Positions 48,423 through 57,723 of a stretch of 64,000 nucleotides of DNA are shown piece by piece. Position numbers and translations under genes: made by a program. Source of the stretch: an uncultured Corynebacterium sp. Lineage in GTDB: Bacteria > Actinomycetota > Actinomycetes > Mycobacteriales > Mycobacteriaceae. A model generated the notes under the pieces. The model saw only the letters and a program-made list of their open reading frames with translations, did not search any database and was not told where the DNA came from. Positions within the stretch are counted from its first letter, which is position 1, and each line of letters begins with the position of its first letter. Location of the stretch: the NCBI GenBank assembly GCA_943908385.1, contig CALTTF010000002.1, forward strand, positions 9,608 through 73,607, given 5' to 3'.

Positions 48423-48570
48423 GACGGTGCTCCTTCGGTTCTACGGTGATTGACGTGTTCCGAGTTTACGCACTTGAACTAGGGCGAGTTGGTGGAATTC
48501 GGCTCTATTTGATGGATCGGCTGGCCTGTGACCTCGGCGATGAGCCCGGCAGTCTCACCACTAAGGGAAC

Positions 48571-48603
48571 GAAAAACCCGCACTGCGCGGTGGCAGTGCG
48601 GGT
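48571..48603 (-). terminator. Rho-independent terminator of aceA
   Basis: CCCGCACTGC (48577-48586) pairs perfectly with GCAGTGCGGG (48593-48602) around a six-base loop. On the minus strand it is followed by TTTTTCGTT. It lies 22 bases after the aceA stop. Confidence 0.93.
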
Positions 48604-48624
48604 GTGATCAGTTCAAGCTAGTGC

Positions 48625-49917
48625 TTAGAACTGGCCCTCCTCGGTGGAGCCCTTCAGGGCGGTGGTGGAGGAGTTCGGGTCGACGGTGGTGGCGACGCGG
48701 TCGAAGTAGCCTGCGCCGACCTCGCGCTGGTGCTTCACAGCGGTGAAGCCGCGCTCGGAAGCAGCCTTGAACTCGCGGTTCTGCAGGTCGACGAACGCCG
48801 GCATGCCCTCGCGAGCGTAGCCGTGAGCCAGGTCGAACATGGAGTAGTTGAGGGCGTGGAAGCCAGCCAGGGTGATGAACTGGAACACGAAGCCCATCTT
48901 GCCCAGCTCCTTCTGGAACTTGGCGATCTCTTCCTCGTCGAGGTGGGAAGCCCAGTTGAAGGACGGGGAGCAGTTGTATGCCAGGAGCTGGTCCGGGAAC
49001 TCCTCGTGGACGCCGTCGGCGAACTTCTTGGCCAGCTCGAGGTCCGGAGTACCGGTCTCCATCCAGATCAGGTCGGCGTACGGAGCGTAGGACTTCGCAC
49101 GGTCGATGCAGGGCTCGACGCCATTCTTGACGTAGTAGTAGCCCTCAGCGGAGCGCTCACCGGTCAGGAACTTCGCGTCGCGCTCGTCGACGTCGGAGGT
49201 CAGCAGGGTTGCAGCCTCAGCGTCGGTGCGGCCGATGACGACGGTCGGGACGTTGAGGACGTCAGCTGCCAGACGAGCGGAAGACAGGGTGCGGATGTGC
49301 TGCTGGGTCGGGATGAGGACCTTGCCGCCCAGGTGGCCGCACTTCTTCTCGGAAGCGAGCTGGTCCTCCCAGTGGGTACCAGCGGCACCAGCCTGGATCA
49401 TTGCGCGCTGCAGCTCGTAGACGTTGAGAGCGCCGCCGAAGCCGGCCTCGCCGTCAGCGACGATCGGGACGAGCCAGTTGTCGACGGAGTCGTCGCCCTC
49501 GACGCGGGAGATCTGGTCTGCGCGGGTCAGGGCGTTGTTGATGCGGCGGACAACGTTCGGCACGGAGTTAGCCGGGTACAGGGACTGGTCCGGGTAGGTG
49601 TTGCCGGAGAGGTTAGCGTCACCGGCGACCTGCCAACCGGAGAGGTAAACAGCCTGCAGGCCGGCGCGGACCTGCTGCACAGCCTGGTTACCGGTCAGGG
49701 CACCCAGAGCGTGGATGTAAGAGCCGTCACCCTTGGTGATGCCGTCCCAGAGGATCTCAGCGCCGCGGCGTGCGAGGGTCTGCTCCTCGACAACGGTGCC
49801 CTGCAGCTCAGCGACCTGCTCTGCGGTGTAATCGCGGGTTACGCCCTTCCAACGGGGATTCTCGTCCCAGTCCTTCTGGATTTCCTGAGCAGTACGAGCC
49901 TGTCCAGTGGTGGTCAT
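48625..49917 (-). CDS. aceA: Isocitrate lyase
   Basis: The first enzyme of the glyoxylate shunt splits isocitrate to succinate and glyoxylate. The catalytic motif KKCGHLGG has Cys193 of 430 residues. The gene is divergent from aceB with a 479-base region between, as in C. glutamicum, where RamA, RamB and GlxR control both genes according to acetate. A strong terminator follows. Confidence 0.98.
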   Translation of the reverse strand: MTTTGQARTAQEIQKDWDENPRWKGVTRDYTAEQVAELQGTVVEEQTLARRGAEILWDGITKGDGSYIHALGALTGNQAVQQVRAGLQAVYLSGWQVAGDANLSGNTYPDQSLYPANSVPNVVRRINNALTRADQISRVEGDDSVDNWLVPIVADGEAGFGGALNVYELQRAMIQAGAAGTHWEDQLASEKKCGHLGGKVLIPTQQHIRTLSSARLAADVLNVPTVVIGRTDAEAATLLTSDVDERDAKFLTGERSAEGYYYVKNGVEPCIDRAKSYAPYADLIWMETGTPDLELAKKFADGVHEEFPDQLLAYNCSPSFNWASHLDEEEIAKFQKELGKMGFVFQFITLAGFHALNYSMFDLAHGYAREGMPAFVDLQNREFKAASERGFTAVKHQREVGAGYFDRVATTVDPNSSTTALKGSTEEGQF

Positions 49918-50396
49918 AGTGCTTGTCCCCTTTCATTGGGTGTGTGATGGAAGACTCTCACAACTTTAAGTGAAGTGAGCCACGCTCTTGGCGTTCATGC
50001 TTAGTATTCCCAAGCGTCACCTGAATCGTCAACAGAACCCCTTTTTGCCGTCTATGGAGGGGGTGAGTTGACTGCATGGAATGAGCCTATTTGGAGCACA
50101 ACATCCCCCCGAATGGACAGTGCTGTTGCGAATAAAATGCCCTTAATCCTGGGAAAAGTGAAGCTCTCGCTAGAAACCGTGCGTGCGGAAGAGCGGACAT
50201 GAGGGGACTCACAGAATCACAATTTCGGGGGTAGTTATACGGCGATCTAAAGAGAAAGTTAACCGCCGGTGACAATAATCACTTAGTCTTGCGGACAACG
50301 CTCACCTAACACCGCAGTGCCAATGTGGTGTCGTGCGCACAAGGGCGCCTTTAGACTGGTGCCATACATTTCAACTGGCTGAAAGGATCTCATTCG
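49918..50396. promoter_or_regulatory. aceA-aceB divergent control region
   Basis: This is the longest gap in the window (479 bases) and I see no gene in it. It is less GC-rich than its surroundings. Several short C- or G-runs fit RamA half-sites: ACCCCT at 50037, AGGGGGT at 50058, CCCCCCG at 50105 and CGGGGGT at 50226. A dyad TGTGA-N10-TCACA at 49943-49962 recalls GlxR/CRP half-sites but the spacing is ten, not six. AAAGGA lies 9 bases before the aceB ATG. Confidence 0.6.
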
Positions 50397-52601
50397 ATGA
50401 CTACGCCGCAATTCGAGGACCGCACCGAGCGCGTGGAGGCCGCCGGCCTGCAGGTGGCACGCCCGTTGTACGACTTTGTGACGGAGCAGCTGCTGCCGGA
50501 GATCAATATCGACGCCGAGAAGTTCTGGGCCGACGCCGCTACATACTTCGCTGATCTGACCCCGAAGAACAAGGCACTGCTCGCACGCCGCGATGAGCTG
50601 CAGGAGCAGCTGGACCAGTACTACCGCGAGAACCCGGGCCAGCCGGATCCGGCTTCGCACGAGGAGTACCTGCGTTCCATCGGCTACCTGGTGGACCAGC
50701 CGACCGATGGTGCGATCCGCACCGAGAATGTCGACCCGGAATTCGCCGATGTCGCCGGCCCGCAGCTGGTGGTGCCCATCACCAATGCCCGCTTCGCCAT
50801 CAACGCGGCGAATGCGCGCTACGGCTCGCTGTATGACGCACTGTATGGCACCGATGTCATCCCGACCGACGGCGGCGCAGAGCCGGGCGAAGGCTACAAC
50901 CCGGTCCGTGGCGACCGCGTGATCGCGTGGGCACGCACCTTCCTGGACGAGGCTGTCCCGCTCGAGGGCGCATCGCACGCCGATGTCGATTCTTACGAGG
51001 TCGCCGAGGACGGCGCCCTGAAGATCACCGCCGGTGGCAACAAGGTCGCGCTGCAGAACCCGGAGGCCTACCTCGGCTACCAGGGCGAGAAGAACGCGCC
51101 AACCGGCATCGTGCTGCGCAACAACAACCTGCACCTGATCATCCAGATCGACCGCGAGCACCCGGTGGGCAAGACCGACCGCGCAGGCGTGGCCGATGTC
51201 CTGCTCGAGTCCGCCGTGTCCGCGATCATGGACTTCGAGGACTCCGCAGCGGCTGTCGACGGCACGGACAAGGCCGCCGCGTACGCCACCTGGTTCGGCC
51301 TAAACAAGGGCGATATCTCTGAGACGGTGAAGAAGGGCGACAAATCCTTCGAGCGCACCCAGGCCGACGACCTCGTCTTCACCACCAAGGACGGATCCGA
51401 GGAGACCCTGCACGGCCGCGCGATGATGCTGTGCCGCAATGTCGGCCACCTGATGACCAACCCGGCGATCCTGCTCGACGGCGAGGAGGTGCCGGAGGGC
51501 CTGCTCGACGGCCTGATCACCGTCGCCGCCGCGGTCCCGGGTCTGCGCGAGGACAACCCGCACCGCAATTCCCGCGCCGGCTCCATGTACATCGTGAAGC
51601 CGAAGCAGCACGGCCCGGAAGAGGTCGCGTTCACCAACGAGATCTTCGACCGTGTCGAGGAGATCCTCGGCCTGCCGAAGAACACGGTCAAGGTCGGCGT
51701 CATGGATGAGGAGCGCCGCACCTCGGTCAACCTGGACGCCTGCATCATGGAGGCCGCCGAGCGCCTCGTGTTCATCAACACCGGCTTCCTGGACCGCACC
51801 GGCGACGAGATCCACACCTCGATGCACGCGGGTCCGATGGTCCGCAAGGCAGACATGCAGACCGCGCCGTGGAAGCAGGCATACGAGAACCACAACGTCG
51901 ACGCTGGTCTCGCGCACGACCTGCCGGGCCGCGCCCAGATCGGCAAGGGCATGTGGGCAGAGACCGAGCACATGGCCAAGATGATGGAGAAGAAGATCGG
52001 CCAGCCGCGCGAGGGTGCGAATACGGCGTGGGTTCCGTCCCCGACCGGCGCGACCCTGCACGCGGTCCACTACCACCAGGTGGACGTCCACGAGGTCCAG
52101 GACGAGCTGCGAGCCGCGGGCCGCCGCGATTCCCTGAAGGACCTGCTCACCGTCCCGGTCAACACCGCGGGCGACAACTGGTCCGACGAGGAGAAGGCAG
52201 AGGAGCTCGACAACAACTGCCAGTCGATCCTGGGCTACGTGGTCCGCTGGGTCGAGCAGGGCGTCGGCTGCTCCAAGGTGCCGGACATCCACGATGTCGA
52301 CCTGATGGAGGACCGCGCCACGCTGCGCATCTCCTCCCAGATCCTGGCGAACTGGATCCTGCACGGTGTCGTCACCGAGCAGCAGGTGCTCGACTCGCTG
52401 GAGCGCATGGCGGTCAAGGTCGACGAGCAGAACGCTGGCGACCCGAACTACCGCCCGATGGCCGCCGACTACGACGCATCCATCGGCTTCCAGGCGGCGA
52501 AGGACCTCGTGCTCAAGGGCACCGAGTCCCCGGCCGGCTACACTGAGCCGATCCTGCACGCGAAGCGCCGCGAGTTCAAGGCAGCTAACGGCATCGCCTA
52601 A
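50397..52601 (+). CDS. aceB: Malate synthase G
   Basis: The second enzyme of the glyoxylate shunt condenses glyoxylate and acetyl-CoA to malate. The 734-residue length and [34 protein letters not shown] and [16 protein letters not shown] match the monomeric G isoform. In C. glutamicum this enzyme is named AceB. No other gene of the pathway is in the window. Confidence 0.98.
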   Translation: MTTPQFEDRTERVEAAGLQVARPLYDFVTEQLLPEINIDAEKFWADAATYFADLTPKNKALLARRDELQEQLDQYYRENPGQPDPASHEEYLRSIGYLVDQPTDGAIRTENVDPEFADVAGPQLVVPITNARFAINAANARYGSLYDALYGTDVIPTDGGAEPGEGYNPVRGDRVIAWARTFLDEAVPLEGASHADVDSYEVAEDGALKITAGGNKVALQNPEAYLGYQGEKNAPTGIVLRNNNLHLIIQIDREHPVGKTDRAGVADVLLESAVSAIMDFEDSAAAVDGTDKAAAYATWFGLNKGDISETVKKGDKSFERTQADDLVFTTKDGSEETLHGRAMMLCRNVGHLMTNPAILLDGEEVPEGLLDGLITVAAAVPGLREDNPHRNSRAGSMYIVKPKQHGPEEVAFTNEIFDRVEEILGLPKNTVKVGVMDEERRTSVNLDACIMEAAERLVFINTGFLDRTGDEIHTSMHAGPMVRKADMQTAPWKQAYENHNVDAGLAHDLPGRAQIGKGMWAETEHMAKMMEKKIGQPREGANTAWVPSPTGATLHAVHYHQVDVHEVQDELRAAGRRDSLKDLLTVPVNTAGDNWSDEEKAEELDNNCQSILGYVVRWVEQGVGCSKVPDIHDVDLMEDRATLRISSQILANWILHGVVTEQQVLDSLERMAVKVDEQNAGDPNYRPMAADYDASIGFQAAKDLVLKGTESPAGYTEPILHAKRREFKAANGIA

Positions 52602-52721
52602 CAGCACCGACCGCTGAAACGAGAAGCGCATCATGACCCACGGGGGCGTGGTGCGCTTCACGTATTTCCGCCCGCGCGCGTATTCTCGCAAGGGATCGAC
52701 GCGAAGGAGAGAGCCGGGAAT

Positions 52722-54215
52722 ATGGTGTACGCAATCGGTTTCGACCGCGAGAAATACATCGACATGCAGTCGGAGCACATCTCGGAGCGTCGAAAAGCAA
52801 TTGGCGGAAAGCTGTACCTCGAGATGGGCGGAAAGCTTTTCGACGACCACCATGCCTCCCGCGTGCTGCCCGGCTTCACGCCCGACAATAAGATCGCGAT
52901 GCTCGAGCGCATCAAGGACGAAATCGAGATCGTCGTGTGCGTCGCGGCGGGCGACCTCGTGCGGCAAAAGGTCCGCGCGGACCTGGGCATCACGTACGAA
53001 GACGAGGTCTTGAGGCTTATCGACGTCTTCCGTGAACGCGGATTCCTCGTCGACAATGTCGTGATCACGCAGTACGAGAACGGCACTGAGCAGGCCGACG
53101 CGTTCCGCGACAAGCTGGAGCGCCTCGGCGTGACCGTGAGCCTGCACCACATCATTCCGGGCTACCCGAACGATATTTCGCGCATCGTCTCCGCCGACGG
53201 CTTCGGCCGCAACGACTATGTGACCACCTCCCGCGATGTCGTGGTGATGACCGCGCCGGGCCCGGGCTCCGGCAAGCTCGCGACCTGTCTCAGCCAGGTC
53301 TACCTGGAGAATCAGCGCGGAATTTCCGCGGGCTACGCCAAATTCGAGACGTTCCCGATCTGGAATCTGCCGTTGTCCCACCCGGTGAACCTGGCGTACG
53401 AGGCGGCGACGGTGGACTTGGACGACATCAACGTCATCGACCAGTACCACCTGACGGCCTATGGCGAGCAGGTCTCGTCCTACAACCGCGATATCGAGGT
53501 CTTCCCGCTGCTCAAGACGCTGCTGCGCGAAGCTACGGGAACCGAGCCGTACCAGTCCCCCACCGACATGGGTGTGAATATGGCGGGCCACTGCATTTCC
53601 GACGACGAAGCCTGCCGGTACGCCGCGAACCAGGAGATCATCCGCCGTTTCCTCGCCGCGCAGGTGGATGCCCGCCGCGGCGATGTCGATCCGGTCGTCC
53701 CCGACCGAGCGGCGAATGTGATGCGCAAGGCGGGGATCTCGGTCGAGGACCGTCCCGTTGTCGCTCCCGCGCTCGCCGTGGCGGAGCGCACCGGAAACCC
53801 GGGCGCGGCGCTCGAGCTGCCCGACGGCGAGATCGTCACAGGCAAGACCTCGGACCTGCTGGGGCCGTCGGCGGCGGTGCTGCTCAACGCCCTGAAGAAG
53901 CTGGCGGGAATCGACGACGAGGTGCATATGCTCTCCCCCGATTCGATCGAGCCGATCCAGACCTTGAAGACCCGTTACCTTGGCTCGCGCAACCCGCGCC
54001 TGCACACCGACGAGGTGCTCATTGCGCTGTCGGCATCGGCCAATTCCGACAAGAATGCGCGCCTCGCTTTGGAGCAGCTGCAGTCGCTGCGCGGCTGCGA
54101 CGCGCACATCACCACGATTCTGGGCTCGGTCGACGAGGGCATTTTCCGCAACCTCGGCGTGCTAGCGACGACGGAGCCCCAGTACTGGCGCAAGGCGCTC
54201 TACCACCGGCGGTAA
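52722..54215 (+). CDS. DUF1846 family protein
   Basis: The 497-residue product begins [19 protein letters not shown], the family start, and contains a nucleotide-binding-like [16 protein letters not shown] loop and the [18 protein letters not shown] stretch ([20 protein letters not shown]). Crystal structures exist for the family, but its function is unknown; an ATP- or substrate-binding enzyme is likely. It lies 120 bases after aceB and 10 bases before trhO, possibly cotranscribed with trhO. Confidence 0.88.
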   Translation: MVYAIGFDREKYIDMQSEHISERRKAIGGKLYLEMGGKLFDDHHASRVLPGFTPDNKIAMLERIKDEIEIVVCVAAGDLVRQKVRADLGITYEDEVLRLIDVFRERGFLVDNVVITQYENGTEQADAFRDKLERLGVTVSLHHIIPGYPNDISRIVSADGFGRNDYVTTSRDVVVMTAPGPGSGKLATCLSQVYLENQRGISAGYAKFETFPIWNLPLSHPVNLAYEAATVDLDDINVIDQYHLTAYGEQVSSYNRDIEVFPLLKTLLREATGTEPYQSPTDMGVNMAGHCISDDEACRYAANQEIIRRFLAAQVDARRGDVDPVVPDRAANVMRKAGISVEDRPVVAPALAVAERTGNPGAALELPDGEIVTGKTSDLLGPSAAVLLNALKKLAGIDDEVHMLSPDSIEPIQTLKTRYLGSRNPRLHTDEVLIALSASANSDKNARLALEQLQSLRGCDAHITTILGSVDEGIFRNLGVLATTEPQYWRKALYHRR

Positions 54216-54225
54216 ACTTGGGTGC

Positions 54226-55101
54226 ATGCCCAGTAAAATCCTGCTCTACTACCAGTTCCGCCCGATCCCAGATCCGGAGGCGATCCGACTGTGGCAGCGC
54301 GACCTGTGCGAAGGGCTGGGGCTGAACGGCCGCATCATCATCTCCCCCGACGGCATCAACGGCACCGTCGGCGGGGACATGGACGCCTGCAAGGCGTACG
54401 TCCGCAAGACGAAGGAATACTTCCGCGGTATCGAATTCAAGTGGTCTGAAGGTGGAGCGGAGGACTTCCCGAAGCTCAGTGTGAAGGTGCGCGACGAGAT
54501 CGTCTCCTTCGGCACACCGGAAGAGCTGCGTGTCGACGACCGCGGCGTCGTCGGCGGCGGCACCCACCTCTCGCCGGAACAGGTCAACGAGTTGGCGGCC
54601 TCCCGCGACGATGTTGTCTTCTTCGACGGGCGCAACGCGTACGAAGCGGAGATCGGCAAATTCAAGAACGCCGTCGTGCCGGACGTGAACACCACCCACG
54701 ACTTCATCGCGGAGCTCGAATCCGGCAAATACGACTGGATGAAGGACAAGCCGGTCATCTCCTACTGCACCGGCGGCATCCGCTGCGAGATCCTCTCCTC
54801 GCTGATGGTCAACCGCGGTTTCGAGGAGGTCTACCAGATCGACGGCGGCATCGTCCGCTACGGCGAGAAATTCGGCAATCAGGGGCTGTGGGAGGGCTCG
54901 CTGTACGTCTTCGACAAGCGCATGCACACCGAATTCGGCCCGGAGAACGACGAGGATTTCGTCCAGGTCGGCCATTGCGTGCACTGCGGCGAGCCGTCGA
55001 ACCAGCACTACAACTGCACCAACGAGCCGCACTGCCGCCAGCAGTACGTCAGCTGTGAGGCGTGCCGGGAGAAGAACCCGTACTGCCCGGCGTGCAGCTA
55101 A
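54226..55101 (+). CDS. trhO: TrhO, oxygen-dependent tRNA uridine(34) hydroxylase
   Basis: TrhO (YceA) uses O2 to make 5-hydroxyuridine at the wobble position. The 291-residue product has the N-terminal acylphosphatase-like domain ([15 protein letters not shown]), a rhodanese domain with active Cys181 in YCTGGIRCE, and a C-terminal cysteine cluster ([35 protein letters not shown]) that may bind zinc. The ATG lies 10 bases after the DUF1846 stop. Confidence 0.93.
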   Translation: MPSKILLYYQFRPIPDPEAIRLWQRDLCEGLGLNGRIIISPDGINGTVGGDMDACKAYVRKTKEYFRGIEFKWSEGGAEDFPKLSVKVRDEIVSFGTPEELRVDDRGVVGGGTHLSPEQVNELAASRDDVVFFDGRNAYEAEIGKFKNAVVPDVNTTHDFIAELESGKYDWMKDKPVISYCTGGIRCEILSSLMVNRGFEEVYQIDGGIVRYGEKFGNQGLWEGSLYVFDKRMHTEFGPENDEDFVQVGHCVHCGEPSNQHYNCTNEPHCRQQYVSCEACREKNPYCPACS

Positions 55102-55107
55102 GAATCT

Positions 55108-55638
55108 TTAGTAGACGCTGTCGCGGGCGAGAATGCCCACAGTGAGGATCAGCCACGCCATGGTGAACGGCACGAGCGGGATCCAGAACACGCCCATCCA
55201 GGGCACCCAGCGTTCGTAGCGGTTCAGCTTGCGCACCATGATCACCGCGCACGCCAACAGCGCCGCGACCGGCGGAATCGAGGCGAGCAGCGCCCAAGCG
55301 GTGCGCCAGCCGGAGCTGCACAGCCACTCCGCCTCCCCTGCCTCGCACAGCGGGCCGCCGGCAAGGCGCGCGACGAGCGCGAGGATGCCGCCGAACAGCA
55401 GTGTGCCGAGAACAGCGGCGACGGCGAACATGACCGCCTGGCGGGTGGAGGCGCGGTTGCGCGCGTCCACTTCCGCAGGATCGGGCTGGTCGGCGAGGTC
55501 GTCGAAATCGCGCGGCTCCGGGCGCACCTTGTTGTAGTAGTCCGCGGCACCGTGCAGGTCGTTCTCCGGGTGCTCGGGCACGTCCCGGCGCAGCCCGGCA
55601 TGAGGGTTGGAGTTCGGATTCGGCGTGCTAGAGGACAT
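55108..55638 (-). CDS. Membrane protein of unknown function
   Basis: This 176-residue protein has a 60-residue polar, Pro/Asp-rich N-terminus and about four hydrophobic segments (near residues 70-90, 108-130, 135-150 and 150-170). Two cysteines flank the first external loop (PLCEAGEAEWLCSSGW). No known family was recognised. It converges on trhO with 6 bases between the stops and is upstream-facing the usp gene by 36 bases. Confidence 0.75.
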   Translation of the reverse strand: MSSSTPNPNSNPHAGLRRDVPEHPENDLHGAADYYNKVRPEPRDFDDLADQPDPAEVDARNRASTRQAVMFAVAAVLGTLLFGGILALVARLAGGPLCEAGEAEWLCSSGWRTAWALLASIPPVAALLACAVIMVRKLNRYERWVPWMGVFWIPLVPFTMAWLILTVGILARDSVY

Positions 55639-55674
55639 GGCCGCCAGTGTAGTCCGGGCTGAAATACGGGAAAA

Positions 55675-56637
55675 TTACGGGAAAATGACCACGGGCACCG
55701 GTGCGTGGGTGAGGAAATCCTCGGTGCGCGGGTTGGTGAGCACGCGCGCCCGCTCCGTGGGCTGGGAATCGAGGAAGAGGATGTCGCCTTTCTTCCACTT
55801 CTGGGAATTCACCACGGACTTCCACCCCTCGCCGGCGCTGACACAGGTCTCCACCTCGAAGTTCTTCGGCTCCGGGATGCCGAGCTGTGCGGCGGTGTCA
55901 CTGACACAGTCGCGGGCGCGGTCGAGCAGGGCGAGGGAGGATTCATTCCATTCGTCGATAAGCTGCGAACGTTCGTTGAATTCCGCTTCGTGCTTGTACG
56001 TTTCCTTGGGCGAGAATGCCATGATGCGCAGGTCGACGTCGAGCAGCATGGCGACGGACGCCGCGACCTTGATGCCGCGGACGGCGGCGTCGGTGCGTTC
56101 CTCCAGAAATGCGTAGTTGACGCGTGTGATGCCCTTTTTGGACAGTTTCACCGCGCGAGGGGAAATGCCGACCGAGATCGGCGAAGAATGCAGCATTGCG
56201 TCGGCGGTGGAGGTGGCCAGAAAGCGGCCCTTTTTCGCTTTTGATTTCGAGCCGAGCAAGATGAGGTCGGCCTTGAAGCGCTGCGCTTCCGCAGAGATGA
56301 GCTCGTGGCGCGGCGCCCCGTCGCGGAAGACCGCCCACTCATCGTCCCAGGCGTTGCGCGGGACCTGGTGCTTGAGCGCGTGCCGGATCGCGCCGACGCG
56401 TTTGTCCTCAGTCTGCTTGAACCACTTCTTGTATTTCTTGCTGTTCTTTCCGCGCAGCGACGACCACGGGCGCGGAGCGGTGCTGATGACGCGGATGCTG
56501 CAGCTTGAGGTGCGTGCGAGCCAAGCAGCGAATTCGACCGCTTCTTCCCCCGATTGGTCCCAGCCGACGAGAATGCGCAAAGGACGCTCCTCGCCGACAT
56601 GCGGGAGGAGCTCAGGGGTGAGGGGGTATGTGTCCAT
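55675..56637 (-). CDS. Universal stress protein, tandem UspA domains
   Basis: The 320-residue product has two UspA-like domains, roughly residues 18-155 and 165-320. The first contains LRILVGWDQS and ADLILLGSKSKAKKGRFLATSTAD; the second ends with VLTNPRTEDFLTHAPVPVVIFP. The nucleotide-binding GxxG(x)nG(S/T) motif is only partly kept, so ATP binding is uncertain. It is transcribed in the same direction as the MarR gene upstream. A uspA gene also lies beside malR in C. glutamicum. Confidence 0.88.
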   Translation of the reverse strand: MDTYPLTPELLPHVGEERPLRILVGWDQSGEEAVEFAAWLARTSSCSIRVISTAPRPWSSLRGKNSKKYKKWFKQTEDKRVGAIRHALKHQVPRNAWDDEWAVFRDGAPRHELISAEAQRFKADLILLGSKSKAKKGRFLATSTADAMLHSSPISVGISPRAVKLSKKGITRVNYAFLEERTDAAVRGIKVAASVAMLLDVDLRIMAFSPKETYKHEAEFNERSQLIDEWNESSLALLDRARDCVSDTAAQLGIPEPKNFEVETCVSAGEGWKSVVNSQKWKKGDILFLDSQPTERARVLTNPRTEDFLTHAPVPVVIFP

Positions 56638-56730
56638 GTAGCGCGGGCGTTAATGAAAAACCAACAACGCTTTAATTTTATATGGCTCCGCGCTGTGCGG
56701 ACAATTCACCCCTAGTGGAGTCAGGGTGCG

Positions 56731-57192
56731 CTATTCCGGGCGGTTACCCGTGTTGTAGCTGCGGGCGAGCTCGGCGAGCGCCGGAGTGGCGGCCTTGAAC
56801 TGCTGCAGCGACTCCGGGTCGAGGGTGGAGATCATCTCGGCGACGTACTTCGTGCGCTCGTCGGCCACGCGGTTGTGCTCCTGAATGCCTTTGTCCGTGA
56901 TTTCGACCTTGACGCCGCGGCGATCCGTTTCGTCGCGGACGCGGCGCACCAGGTCGCGCAGCTCGAGCTGGTGCAGCGTATTCGACGCAGTTGGCATGCG
57001 GATGCCCTCTTCCTGGGCGAGCTGGCTAATGCGCATCGGGCCCTCGTCGATCAGGCGCTCCATGATGGAGAGCTGCGGGCCAGTAATGTCCGACGCCTCG
57101 GCAATGCGGAAGTAGGCGACGTAAAGCTTCGTGAGAAAGGGACGGATTTCTTTAGCGACTGTGTACGCGTCCTCGGCGGAGTTCTGTGACAT
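56731..57192 (-). CDS. malR: MarR family regulator, MalR-like
   Basis: The 153-residue product is a winged-helix MarR protein (QLSIMERLIDEGPMRISQLAQEEGIRMPTASNTLHQLELRDLVRRVRDETDRRGVKVEITDKG). Its place next to usp and just before the ponA operon matches MalR of C. glutamicum, which controls malE and cell-envelope stress genes. The symbol rests on synteny. AGGTGG lies one base before the ATG. Confidence 0.8.
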   Translation of the reverse strand: MSQNSAEDAYTVAKEIRPFLTKLYVAYFRIAEASDITGPQLSIMERLIDEGPMRISQLAQEEGIRMPTASNTLHQLELRDLVRRVRDETDRRGVKVEITDKGIQEHNRVADERTKYVAEMISTLDPESLQQFKAATPALAELARSYNTGNRPE

Positions 57193-57194
57193 GC

Positions 57195-57209
57195 CACCTA
57201 GTGTAGGTG
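57195..57209. promoter_or_regulatory. Dyad directly before malR
   Basis: CACCTA-GTG-TAGGTG lies 3 to 17 bases upstream of the malR start and includes its ribosome binding site. It could be an autoregulatory operator for the MarR protein or simply an RNA hairpin that hides the start. The sequence match to any published MalR motif could not be checked. Confidence 0.45.
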
Positions 57210-57302
57210 CTCAACACTGAAATTAAGAAGCTAACCCGCATTTTCTTCCCCCGAACCATCGGAAGAGACCATCAACGGGGCGCAGAGAGTACGCTGGTCG
57301 CG

Positions 57303-57677
57303 ATGTTCAAACTGGTTCATACCGTGTCCCACGAATGGGAAAGGCGCACCACTCTGCGTGAATTTCGGGCAGGAAAGAAGAGCCGCGATGAACTCTGCGA
57401 CGCTGACTTTCTCCTCCGCGCCGCAGGCGAACACCACGGCGTCGACTCCGACCGCCCCTGCCCCATCTGCGAATCTGCAATGCGGACCGTCTTATGGGTT
57501 TACGGGGACAATCTGGGCCGCCGTTCCGGGTCCGCGCGCAGCGGAGAAGAGATCGCGGAGATTATCGACGAAACCGGCCCGTTCACCGTCCACACCGTCG
57601 AGGTATGCGGCAGCTGCCGCTGGAACTATCTTTTGAGCACCGCTGAAGCTGTTCCGGTTCCGTCATTCGGCGCTTAA
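57303..57677 (+). CDS. DUF5318 protein with a zinc-ribbon
   Basis: The 124-residue product, read from the ATG at 57303, contains a four-cysteine ribbon (CPIC near residue 60 and CGSC near residue 107). Upstream of ponA1, M. tuberculosis Rv0049 has the same position and type. Function unknown. It converts the malR-ponA gap into a conserved DUF5318-ponA-glycosyltransferase unit. An in-frame start at 57207 would add 32 residues that look unlike coding sequence. Confidence 0.82.
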   Translation: MFKLVHTVSHEWERRTTLREFRAGKKSRDELCDADFLLRAAGEHHGVDSDRPCPICESAMRTVLWVYGDNLGRRSGSARSGEEIAEIIDETGPFTVHTVEVCGSCRWNYLLSTAEAVPVPSFGA

Positions 57678-57723
57678 GGAAGTACTCTGTCCTAGAGGAA
57701 TCGAGTAGGCAGGAACACTTCAA

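Noticed and set aside
48423..48570. A small gene between rraA and the aceA terminator
   Set aside because: No start with a ribosome binding site and no coding pattern was seen in these 148 bases.
49943..49962. TGTGA...TCACA as a GlxR/CRP site before aceA
   Set aside because: The half-sites are separated by ten bases rather than the six required, so I list it only as a dyad in the control region.
51300..54107. Long minus-strand open frame opposite aceB and the DUF1846 gene
   Set aside because: Both plus-strand proteins are full-length and recognisable; the antisense frame has no recognisable domain.
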